This document shows positions 35,230-41,933 of a stretch of DNA of 64,000 nucleotides, piece after piece. The translations under genes were made by a program, and so were the position numbers. Position 1 is the stretch's first letter; each line of letters opens with the position of its first letter. Source of the stretch: FEN-1219 sp035548835 (lineage in GTDB: Bacteria; Pseudomonadota; Gammaproteobacteria; Steroidobacterales; Rariloculaceae); contig DASZSB010000086.1 of NCBI GenBank assembly GCA_035548835.1, forward strand, positions 1 to 64,000, written 5' to 3'. The notes beneath the pieces were generated by a model, which was not told the origin of the DNA, ran no database searches, and was given only the letters and a program-made list of their open reading frames with translations.

Positions 35230-35796
35230 ATGACGGTCTTCATATCGATGCTGCGCGCCGTCAACGTGGGCGGCACGAGCCGGATCAGGATGGAACCGCT
35301 GCGCACGGCCTACGAAGCCATGGGATTCAGGGACGTGCGCTCGCTGCTGCAGAGCGGCAACGTGCTGTTCCGCAGCAGCGTCAGGGACCGTGCGCAGCTC
35401 TCCCGGCGAATCGGTCAGGAGCTCGAACGGCGGTTCGGGCTCGAGATCGAGGTCGTGATCCGCACGCTGGCGGAGCTCGAGAGCATCTTCGAGCGCAGCC
35501 CGGTGCTGTCCCCGCAGGCGGACCCCGCCAAGCTGCTCGTGATGTTCCTCGCCGGCGTGCCGGCTGCCCAGGCCCAGGCCCGGCTCGCCAGGTCTCACAA
35601 AGGGCCGGAGATGCTCGAGATCCGTGGCCCCGAGGTGTACCTCTACTATCCCGACGGCGTCGGCCGCTCGAGACTCACCGCTGCCGTGATCGAGAGCCAT
35701 CTCGAGGTCGCCGGCACCGCCCGCAACTGGAACACGCTGACGAAGCTGCTCGAAGCCGCGCGCGAGATCGAACGGGGCGCGCCGGCGGCACGGTAA
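35230..35796 (+). CDS. DUF1697 family protein
   Basis: A 188-residue cytoplasmic protein. MTVFISMLRAVNVGGTSRIRM begins with the DUF1697 N-terminal signature, followed by FRDVRSLLQSGNVLFRS and the C-terminal SRLTAAVIESHLEVAGTARNWNTLTKLLE. The function of DUF1697 is unknown. The ATG at 35230 follows GAGGGGCG; an upstream extension to 35122 is not family-like. Confidence 0.9.
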   Translation: MTVFISMLRAVNVGGTSRIRMEPLRTAYEAMGFRDVRSLLQSGNVLFRSSVRDRAQLSRRIGQELERRFGLEIEVVIRTLAELESIFERSPVLSPQADPAKLLVMFLAGVPAAQAQARLARSHKGPEMLEIRGPEVYLYYPDGVGRSRLTAAVIESHLEVAGTARNWNTLTKLLEAAREIERGAPAAR

Positions 35797-35831
35797 TATC
35801 ACCACACGATCCACTGCGAGGGGCTCGAGCC

Positions 35832-36167
35832 ATGACCGAGGAGTCTGGTGACCGTTCGTCGTCCGATCAGCCGCGGCCGCTCGAGGAACACCTGACCGCG
35901 CGTTCCACCTGGTTGCGCCTGGTATTCATGATCGTGCTCGGTATCTGCCACGAGCTCGCGCGCCTCGTGGGTGCGGTGGTCGTGATCCTGCAGTTCCTGC
36001 ACGTGCTGTTCACGGGCGCGCCGAACGACCGACTGAAGGACGTGGGTCTGTCGCTCGCGCAGTACGTGCGGCAGGTCATCGAGTACCTGACCTTCAACAC
36101 CGAGGTGCGACCGTTCCCGTTCGATGCGGAATGGCCCGCGCCGCGGCCGCCGCAGTCCCGCTCATAG
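35832..36167 (+). CDS. DUF4389 family membrane protein
   Basis: A 111-residue protein: short acidic N-terminus, one or two helices (about 27-60), then the conserved aromatic tail LAQYVRQVIEYLTFNTEVRPFPFDAEWP. This is the DUF4389 pattern. The role is unknown. It has a TAATAT box near 35797 and GAGGGG ribosome site. Its end overlaps the convergent unknown gene by 6 bases. Confidence 0.87.
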   Translation: MTEESGDRSSSDQPRPLEEHLTARSTWLRLVFMIVLGICHELARLVGAVVVILQFLHVLFTGAPNDRLKDVGLSLAQYVRQVIEYLTFNTEVRPFPFDAEWPAPRPPQSRS

Positions 36168-37106
36168 GCGATCGAGCCAGCGGCCGGTCGTCGTTTCACG
36201 CCGGCTGTCGAACGCGGCGCGTGCAGCGTGCGTGTAGGGTGTGAGCTGACGCACGCCGTAGCGCACGAAGCCGGCCGTGTGCATCTCCCGCAGCGACTGC
36301 CTGTAGTGCGCGAGCAGCGCGCCCGACAGCGCCGTGCCGCCGTGCTTCAGGACGATCGCGGCCGAGCGCGACAGGACGCGCGCCCGCTCGGGCAGCTCGC
36401 TGACGGCGGATACCGCGAGCAGGGACGATACCTCGAACACCGAGCGGCCTTCGTCGTGCGCCGTGATGCGGAGGTCCCGCCACAGGCCGGTCACCGCGGT
36501 GGGCAAGGGCAGCTGCGGCGTGGGCAGGTGTCGCGCCTCGGCCGCGAAGCGTGACCACTCGCGCCGCAGGCTCGCAACGTCGAGCGGCGGCATCGCCACC
36601 GTGTCGGCCAGGTGCGCGGCGCTGCGCTCGAGGCCCGCCAGCAGCTGCTCCATCGACGCGAACGTGCTGCCGGCTTCGAGCAGCCCTTCGCGTTGCAATT
36701 CTGCGGCGATGCCCGGAATGATGCGCCGGCCGAATCCGCAGACGTCGGCCAGCGCGGCGAGCACCCAGACCGGCGACGCGCGAAACGCCAGGATGCCCAT
36801 GATCTCGATACCGTTGCCGGCCGTGCGCCGCGCGAGGAAGTTCTGGCCGATCTCCTCGTCGGTAGGGGCGACCCCGCGAACCTGACCGACGTCGGCCAGC
36901 AGGAATTTGAGCGGCACGTCGACGAGATTGCGGTACAGCCGGCCGCGGCGCAGCCCGACCGGCAGCGCTACGACGGCCACCTCGTGCACGACGCCGGCGG
37001 TCAATGCGGATGCCGAGCGCACGAGACGCTCGGGCAGTGATGCGACGTAGCGAACGCCGGGGCGTCTGCCGAAGCGCCGAAGGCGATCCTTCACGGCCAT
37101 GGCCAC
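36162..37106 (-). CDS. Conserved-looking protein of unknown function
   Basis: A 314-residue, mostly helical protein with no signal peptide. A basic N-terminus (MAMAVKDRLRRFGRRPGVRY) and amphipathic segments are followed by VDVPLKFLLADVGQVRG, GIEIMGILAFRASPVWVLAALADVCGFGRRII, and a C-terminal helical block ending RRETTTGRWLDRL. It may associate with membranes through residues about 95-125. I recognise no catalytic motif. A second ATG two codons in is possible. It is divergent from the RNA-rich interval. Confidence 0.7.
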   Translation of the reverse strand: MAMAVKDRLRRFGRRPGVRYVASLPERLVRSASALTAGVVHEVAVVALPVGLRRGRLYRNLVDVPLKFLLADVGQVRGVAPTDEEIGQNFLARRTAGNGIEIMGILAFRASPVWVLAALADVCGFGRRIIPGIAAELQREGLLEAGSTFASMEQLLAGLERSAAHLADTVAMPPLDVASLRREWSRFAAEARHLPTPQLPLPTAVTGLWRDLRITAHDEGRSVFEVSSLLAVSAVSELPERARVLSRSAAIVLKHGGTALSGALLAHYRQSLREMHTAGFVRYGVRQLTPYTHAARAAFDSRRETTTGRWLDRL

Positions 37107-37191
37107 ACCGTATCACGGCGGCGAATTGCCGCGCGTTGCACTTGCGTTTTTCCCCGCTCTTAGAGACGCTTACCGAAGGTCCAACAGCCCG

Positions 37192-37204
37192 AAGGAGGTG
37201 ATCC
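37192..37204 (+). promoter_or_regulatory. Extreme Shine-Dalgarno sequence (13-base match to 16S tail)
   Basis: AAGGAGGTGATCC is the exact complement of the conserved 3' end of 16S rRNA. The AGGAGG core ends 7 bases before the ATG at 37206, the optimal distance. Ordinary genes in this window match only 4-7 bases. The preceding CCGAAGG occurs twice (37173-37179 and 37189-37195). Confidence 0.8.
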
Positions 37205-37205
37205 C

Positions 37206-37277
37206 ATGTCTAGTGAGATTCTTGGGGTTTCAGTACGTTGTGAGTGCCGTCCGCAAGGCGAGGTACTTAGCAACTGA
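37206..37277 (+). CDS. Micro-ORF of 23 codons behind an extreme ribosome site
   Basis: Encodes a polar 23-residue peptide that begins MSSEILGVS, has two Cys in the centre (RCECRPQG) and ends EVLSN. I recognise no family. Codon use is unlike the window: only about 9 of 22 sense codons after the ATG end in G or C. This suggests that the bases are constrained by RNA structure, that the ORF is foreign, or that translation itself is the function (leader or ribosome trap). Part of the ORF forms one side of the junction at 37224-37302, so translating ribosomes would disrupt that fold. Confidence 0.5.
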   Translation: MSSEILGVSVRCECRPQGEVLSN

Positions 37278-37302
37278 CCCTTAGGGTTGAGACCCCGTCT
37301 CA
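37224..37302 (+). ncRNA. Candidate three-way-junction RNA with an alternative pairing
   Basis: GGGGTTTC (37224-37231) pairs with GAGACCCC (37289-37296, one G-U). Inside, AGTAC (37232-37236) pairs with GTACT (37263-37267), and ACCC (37277-37280) with GGGT (37284-37287). This makes a three-way junction with an extra GCC/GGC hairpin. The same TGAGAC (37288-37293) can instead pair with GTCTCA (37297-37302), so two folds exclude each other, just before a terminator. This is the layout of an attenuator or riboswitch, but no ligand class is recognised. Confidence 0.4.
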
Positions 37303-37304
37303 CG

Positions 37305-37334
37305 GAGGGCCGCCGAGCGCGGCCCTCTCTATTT
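37305..37334 (+). terminator. Probable intrinsic terminator of the micro-ORF transcript
   Basis: GAGGGCCGC (37305-37313) and GCGGCCCTC (37319-37327) form a perfect 9-bp GC stem with a 5-base loop, followed by TCTATTT. The U tract is imperfect. Confidence 0.6.
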
Positions 37335-37472
37335 GTGAGGCTGCGTTTCGTCGCACAGCGTTACGTTTTTGAACCAACATCTGGCCGGATCGGCCATGCA
37401 ACGCGCGAGCGGCTCTCATGCCGCGAGTCGCGGGTGCCCGACCCGCCAAGGCGGCGGTCGAGGTCCGCGCAA

Positions 37473-37489
37473 CTGGCACGAATCCTGCT
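37473..37489 (+). promoter_or_regulatory. Sigma-54-like -24/-12 promoter (near consensus)
   Basis: CTGGCACGAATCCTGCT matches YTGGCACGRNNNTTGCW with one mismatch. The GG (37475-37476) and GC (37487-37488) are 10 bases apart. Predicted +1 is about 37500, the second base of the closing stem of the RNA candidate. Confidence 0.6.
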
Positions 37490-37498
37490 AATGACACA

Positions 37499-37600
37499 GC
37501 GGGTCTCCCGTCGTGAGCTCTGCAGAGGTCTGACCAACCGAACCGAGCCGCCTGCTGTGTTTCCTCCCCGATACTCAACGGCAGCCGGCGGGAGACCCGC
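37499..37600 (+). ncRNA. Candidate RpoN-dependent small RNA B
   Basis: GCGGGTCTCCCG (37499-37510) pairs perfectly over 12 bp with CGGGAGACCCGC (37589-37600), closing a 102-base RNA that would begin at the predicted sigma-54 start. Inside, CTGCTG (37552-37557) pairs with CGGCAG (37579-37584, one G-U). It exposes a 21-base loop carrying TTTCCTCCCC (37560-37569), a C-rich seed of the kind small RNAs use to cover ribosome sites. A weak hairpin GGGACG-GCG-CGTCCC (37623-37637) followed by AGTTT could be the terminator. It is unrelated in primary sequence to the interior of RNA A. Confidence 0.45.
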
Positions 37601-37820
37601 CTTAAGCGCCGGTCGCGAATCCGGGACGGCGCGTCCCAGTTTGCAGGCTGAACCAACCGCGCGGCACGCCGGTCAATATGTCTCGTAGCGCCGGCCGGCG
37701 CGGCCGCCAATCGAAGGCCAGACGTGACGGAAGTCCGCGCTCGGATTGGCAATTTCCCGGCATGACGAGCAAAATATGATTTTGGGCCGCGCACTTGCGT
37801 GGTCCGCGGACGGAGAACGT

Positions 37821-38033
37821 ATGGGCGCACTTAGCATCTGGCACTGGCTGGTCGTTTTGCTGATCGTCGCGATGATCTTCGGCACGAAGCGCCTGAAGGA
37901 CATCGGTGGCGATCTGGGTGGCGCCGTCAAGAGCTTTCGCAAGGCCATGAGCCAGGTGGAAGAAGACGAAAACGCGGGTCCTCCGAAGCAGCTGACGCGC
38001 GAAGAGCCCCAAGAAAACCAGGAAAAGAAGTAA
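37821..38033 (+). CDS. tatA: Twin-arginine translocase subunit TatA
   Basis: A 70-residue TatA-type protein: one N-terminal helix (GALSIWHWLVVLLIVAMIFG), the TKRLKDIGGDLGGAVKSFRKAM amphipathic segment and an acidic/Lys tail. It forms the pore-like oligomer of the Tat pathway that exports folded proteins. The ATG at 37821 has CGGAGAAC upstream; a frame from 37746 adds non-family residues. TatB and TatC genes do not follow; secF does. At least one Tat substrate (the SDR at 13412) is in this window. Confidence 0.9.
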   Translation: MGALSIWHWLVVLLIVAMIFGTKRLKDIGGDLGGAVKSFRKAMSQVEEDENAGPPKQLTREEPQENQEKK

Positions 38034-38108
38034 ACTCCCTGCCCGGCGTGGGCTGCGAACCTCCGGGTCGTCGCCCGCGCTCCATTCCTGTCGCGCGAAC
38101 GTTCAGCT

Positions 38109-39029
38109 ATGCAGTGGCGCACGCCTAATTTCAATTTCGTCAAATGGCGTCGAGTTGCGATGATCGGCTCGACGATCGCGAACCTCATCGCGATCGGGGC
38201 CATCATCCATGGCCTGAACTACGGCGTCGACTTCACGGGCGGTGTCGTCGTCGAGGCTTCCTATACGTCGCCGGCCAATCTCGACGCGATCCGCACGGGT
38301 CTCGAGGGCGCCGGATTCCAGTCGGTTCAGGTGCAGAATTTCGGTTCGACTTCGGACGTCATGATCCGGCTGCCGCCGATCGGCGAGCGCAGCACCGTTG
38401 CGGTGCAGGATCAGGTCGTGTCCGTGCTGAAGACCGCGGGCTCCGACGTTACCCTGAAGCGGCTCGAAAACATCGGCCCGCAGGTCGGCGAGGACCTCGC
38501 GCAGCAGGGCTTCCTCGCCATGGTGTTCGCCCTCGCCATGGTCTTCATCTACGTCATGGTGCGTTTCCGCTGGAAGCTCGCGCTCGGCGCCATCGTCGCG
38601 ACGCTGCATGACGTGCTGATCACGGCCGGTGCATTCGCGGTGTTCGGCTGGCAATTCGACCTGACGGTGCTCGGTTCGATCCTCGCGGTGCTCGGCTATT
38701 CGCTGAACGACACGATCGTCATCTACGACCGTATCCGCGACAACTTCCGCAGCATGCGTCGCAGCGCGCCGGAGGCGATCGTCAACACATCGGTCAACCA
38801 GACGCTGTCGCGTACGGTCATCACCAGCGGCACGACGTTGCTGACGGTCATCGCGCTGTTCCTGTTCGGCGGCGACGCCCTGAAGGGCTTCTCGCTCGCG
38901 CTGATCATCGGCATCGTCGTCGGCACCTACTCGTCCGTGTACGTGGCGAGCTCGATGGCGCTCGTGCTGAACATCGTGCCGGCCGATTTCACCGAAACCA
39001 AGACCGAAAGGGTCGACGAGCTGCCCTAG
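38109..39029 (+). CDS. secF: Protein translocase subunit SecF
   Basis: Inner-membrane SecF, 306 residues, close to the usual 300-325, with six helices. Signature segments are LNYGVDFTGGVVVEASYT (about residues 36-53), GPQVGEDLAQQGFLAM, FDLTVLGSILAVLGYSLNDTIVIYDRIRDNF (TM4-5 region), and LFLFGGDALKGFSLALIIGI. It works with SecD to pull exported proteins using the proton gradient. Remarkably, neither secD nor yajC lies upstream; tatA does, 75 bases away. No secD-like frame is seen within the window. Confidence 0.94.
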   Translation: MQWRTPNFNFVKWRRVAMIGSTIANLIAIGAIIHGLNYGVDFTGGVVVEASYTSPANLDAIRTGLEGAGFQSVQVQNFGSTSDVMIRLPPIGERSTVAVQDQVVSVLKTAGSDVTLKRLENIGPQVGEDLAQQGFLAMVFALAMVFIYVMVRFRWKLALGAIVATLHDVLITAGAFAVFGWQFDLTVLGSILAVLGYSLNDTIVIYDRIRDNFRSMRRSAPEAIVNTSVNQTLSRTVITSGTTLLTVIALFLFGGDALKGFSLALIIGIVVGTYSSVYVASSMALVLNIVPADFTETKTERVDELP

Positions 39030-39048
39030 GCGGGCGTCACGTCCCGTC

Positions 39049-39603
39049 GTGCGGCCGACCGAAGCGCGCGTATACCTCGAGGCCCCGAGCGCCCGCCGCG
39101 AGCGGGACTATCTCGATGCCTGCCTTCGCAGCCGCGCGCTGCACCGCGGCTTGGTGGCTCCCGGTCCAGGCCCCGCCCGGTACGCCGAGTTCCTCGATCG
39201 CGCTGGCCGTCCCGACCGGCGCTCGTTCTTCGTGATCGCGGCCGCGACGGCAGAGCTCGCGGGCGTCGTCGAGATCCTCGACATGCTGCCCGAGCCGGCG
39301 CTCGCGGGACGCCTCGCGTACTGCGCATTCGTGCCGCACGCAGGGACGGGGCTCATGTGCGAGGGTGTGCGGTTGGCCGTGGACGCCGCGTTTCGCGACG
39401 TCGGCCTGGCCCGGCTCGCGGCCGATATCGAGCCCGGCAACCGGCGCTCACGCGCTCTCGCGCAGCGCCTGGGATTCCGCTGCGATCAGGCCCGGCGCGT
39501 CAGCCTTAAGATCGGCACCCGGTGGCGCGATCACGAACGGTGGCTGTTGGAACGGGCCGACTGGCCGGGCGCGGTCACGACGCCGACGTGCGCGCGTAGC
39601 TGA
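39049..39603 (+). CDS. GNAT family N-acetyltransferase
   Basis: RimJ/RimL-type GNAT of 184 residues from a GTG start. PARYAEFLDRAG and FFVIAAATAELAGVVEI form the first strands; LCEG-like segment (LMCEGVRLAVDAAFRDVGLARLAADIEPGNRRSRALAQRLGFR) is motif A/B of the fold, with acetyl-CoA bound near NRRSRALAQRLGF. Substrate unknown. The 3' end overlaps the convergent Lrp gene by 29 bases. Confidence 0.82.
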   Translation: MRPTEARVYLEAPSARRERDYLDACLRSRALHRGLVAPGPGPARYAEFLDRAGRPDRRSFFVIAAATAELAGVVEILDMLPEPALAGRLAYCAFVPHAGTGLMCEGVRLAVDAAFRDVGLARLAADIEPGNRRSRALAQRLGFRCDQARRVSLKIGTRWRDHERWLLERADWPGAVTTPTCARS

Positions 39604-40066
39604 GCGGCAGCGCGGTGGTATCGACGGCCTTGCGCAGCACGAACGACGAGTGCACGCCGATCACGCCTTCGATGCGCGTGATCTTCGTGAGCAGGAAACG
39701 CTGATACTCGTCCATGTTCGGCACCGTGATCTTCAGCTGGTAGTCCGCTTCCTGGCCCGTGATGAGATAACACTCCTGCACCTCGGGATACGTGCGCACG
39801 GCGTTCTCGAACTGCGCGAAGCGCTCCGGCGTGTGCCGGTCCATGCGGATGTGGATCAGCACCGTCAGATCGAGGCCGATGGCGCGCGGCTCGAGGCGTA
39901 CGACGCGCTCGCGAATGACGCCGGCCGTCTCGAGCCGATGAATGCGCCGCGAGCAGGGGGACGCGGACAGGCCGACGCGGTCGGCGACCTCCTGGTTGCT
40001 CAAACCGCCGTTGGCTTGCAGCTCGGCCAGGATCTTGAGGTCGAAGGAATCGAGTTTTTCCGACAT
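39575..40066 (-). CDS. Lrp/AsnC family transcriptional regulator
   Basis: A 163-residue Lrp-type protein: N-terminal HTH (LDSFDLKILAELQANGGLSNQEVADRVGLSASPCSRRIHRLE) and C-terminal RAM domain (about 75-150) for amino-acid binding and oligomerisation, including EVQECYLITGQEADYQLKI. It is divergent from leuA, so control of leucine biosynthesis by an amino acid is likely. In the gap, TCATG (40080-40084) and CATGA (40102-40106) flank an AT-rich core that may be part of its binding site. Confidence 0.92.
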   Translation of the reverse strand: MSEKLDSFDLKILAELQANGGLSNQEVADRVGLSASPCSRRIHRLETAGVIRERVVRLEPRAIGLDLTVLIHIRMDRHTPERFAQFENAVRTYPEVQECYLITGQEADYQLKITVPNMDEYQRFLLTKITRIEGVIGVHSSFVLRKAVDTTALPLSYARTSAS

Positions 40067-40234
40067 CCCGCAATCCTACGTCATGAAATCCGAAAAATCC
40101 GCATGATTCGTGCGTAAAACCCCGGATAGCGGGAAAAATAGACCGATTCTGCCACCGCAACCGGCCTAGAATGGCGCTTCTCGGAGTGAGGGCTGCGCAG
40201 GTGGCCCCTCCGCCGCAATTCGAGGACCGTCGTC

Positions 40235-41920
40235 ATGAGCAGCCAGTTCGACTACCGCAAGTACCGCCCCTACCGTCCGATCTCCCTTGCGGATCGGCGT
40301 TGGCCCGACCGCACGATCGAGCGCGCGCCCGACTGGTGCAGCGTCGATCTGCGCGACGGCAACCAGGCGCTCGTGCAGCCGATGTCGGTCGCGAAGAAGC
40401 TCGAGCTGTTCGCGCTGCTGGTCGAACTCGGTTTCAAGGAGATCGAAATCGGATTTCCGTCGGCCTCGCAGACGGAGTTCGATTTCGCGCGGCGGCTGAT
40501 CGAACGCAATCTGATCCCGGCCGATGTCACCGTGCAGGTGCTGACGCAGGCGCGCCGCGAGCTGATCGAGCGCACATTCGAAGCGCTGCGCGGCGTGAAG
40601 CGTGCAGTCGTGCACGTCTACAACTCCACGTCGCCCGTGCAGCGCGAGCAGGTGTTCCGCGCCAGCAAGGAGGAGATCGTGGCGATCGCCGTCAACGGCG
40701 CGCGGTTGCTCGAAGAGGGTGCCGCGAAGCACCCCGGCGCCGAATGGCTGTTCGAGTACTCGCCCGAGAGCTTCTCCGGCACCGAGCCCGCGTTCGCGGT
40801 CGAAGTCTGCAACGCCGTGCTCGACGTATGGCAGCCGCAGCGCGGACGCAAGTGCATCATCAACCTGCCGGCGACGGTCGAGATGACCACGCCGAACGTG
40901 TTCGCCGATCAGGTCGAGTACTTCTGCCGCAACGTGAAGTACCGCGAGCACATTCGCGTGAGTCTGCACACGCACAACGATCGCGGCTGCGCGGTTGCTG
41001 CGGCGGAGCTCGGCATTCTGGCCGGCGCCGATCGCATCGAGGGGACGCTGTTCGGCAACGGTGAGCGCACCGGCAACATGGACATCGTCACGATGGGCAT
41101 GAACCTCTACTCGCAGGGCATCGACCCGCGCCTGAACTTCGCCGACATGGCGCGCATCATCGACGTGTACAAGCGCTGCACCGACATGCCCGTGCACGCG
41201 CGGCATCCGTGGGCCGGCGACCTGGTCTATGCCGCGTTCTCCGGCAGCCACCAGGACGCCATTCGCAAGTCGATGACGTACCACCGCGAGCACCAGTTGC
41301 CGCATTGGTCGGTGGCCTACCTGCCCATCGATCCGCGCGATCTCGGCCGGCGCTACGAGGAAGTGGTGCGCATCAACAGCCAGTCGGGCAAGGGTGGCGT
41401 GGCGCTCGTGCTCGAGCGCGATCACGGCATCACGCTGCCGAAATGGCTGCATCCTGCCGTCAGTCGCGTGATCCAGGCGCATGCCGACGCGAGCGGCGAG
41501 GAGGTGTCGTCGCGGCAGGTGCTGAGCCTGTTCGAGAAGGAGTTCCTCGCGATTCCCGATGGCTGGAAGCTCTCCGGTTATGACCTGCATTCCGAGGCGC
41601 AGCGCACGCACGGCCGGTTCCGGCTGGCCGCGGCCGGCGCCGAGGTGGTGCTGAACGGTGACGGGCAGGGCCTGATCGAGGCGCTGATCGACGCCGTGAA
41701 CCGTCGGTTCGGCACGACGGTTGCGGTCGTCGAGTTCGACGAGCACGCGATGGCACCGGGAACGGAGGCCAAGGCCTTGGCTTCCGTGACGGTCGAGGCC
41801 GGTGGCAAGCAGGCGAGCGCCTGCTGCATCGACGAGGACACTTCGCTCGCGTCGCTGCAGGCTACGCTCTCGGCGATCGGCCGTGCGCTGGCTTCGCAGA
41901 CGCTGCGGCAGGCCATCTGA
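40235..41920 (+). CDS. leuA: 2-isopropylmalate synthase
   Basis: First committed enzyme of leucine biosynthesis; condenses acetyl-CoA with 2-oxoisovalerate. The 561-residue length and motifs match the long (type 2) LeuA. DLRDGNQALVQPM (about residues 35-47) carries the catalytic Arg/Asp pair; GFPSASQTEFDFARRL and SLHTHNDRGCAVAAAELGILAGADRIEGTLFGNGERTGN carry the metal His residues. C-terminal residues about 440-555 form the regulatory domain that binds leucine. TAGAAT near 40166 may be its -10. The amidase gene begins 14 bases after the stop. Confidence 0.94.
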   Translation: MSSQFDYRKYRPYRPISLADRRWPDRTIERAPDWCSVDLRDGNQALVQPMSVAKKLELFALLVELGFKEIEIGFPSASQTEFDFARRLIERNLIPADVTVQVLTQARRELIERTFEALRGVKRAVVHVYNSTSPVQREQVFRASKEEIVAIAVNGARLLEEGAAKHPGAEWLFEYSPESFSGTEPAFAVEVCNAVLDVWQPQRGRKCIINLPATVEMTTPNVFADQVEYFCRNVKYREHIRVSLHTHNDRGCAVAAAELGILAGADRIEGTLFGNGERTGNMDIVTMGMNLYSQGIDPRLNFADMARIIDVYKRCTDMPVHARHPWAGDLVYAAFSGSHQDAIRKSMTYHREHQLPHWSVAYLPIDPRDLGRRYEEVVRINSQSGKGGVALVLERDHGITLPKWLHPAVSRVIQAHADASGEEVSSRQVLSLFEKEFLAIPDGWKLSGYDLHSEAQRTHGRFRLAAAGAEVVLNGDGQGLIEALIDAVNRRFGTTVAVVEFDEHAMAPGTEAKALASVTVEAGGKQASACCIDEDTSLASLQATLSAIGRALASQTLRQAI

Positions 41921-41933
41921 TTCTGGCCGCTCT

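Larger units (their letters stand above)
37107..37820. other. 714-base RNA-rich intergenic region before tatA
   Basis: No ordinary gene fits here. The left third (37136-37334) holds a possible promoter (TTGCAC at 37136), a strong ribosome site, a micro-ORF, a foldable junction and a terminator. The middle (37473-37642) holds a sigma-54-like promoter and a stem-closed RNA candidate. A 14-base palindrome, GCGCCGGCCGGCGC, lies at 37688-37701. TATGAT at 37775 is a likely -10 for tatA. I see nothing in 37335-37470 beyond GC-rich sequence. Confidence 0.6.

Noticed and set aside
37192..37204. Match to the end of 16S rRNA on the minus strand
   Set aside because: Only 13 bases match and the flanks are unlike 16S or a spacer; on the plus strand the same bases form a correctly spaced ribosome site, so this is not an rRNA remnant.
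40171..40234. Leader-peptide attenuator before leuA
   Set aside because: The short frame has only two leucine codons near its start, no clear terminator/antiterminator pair, and it runs into leuA.
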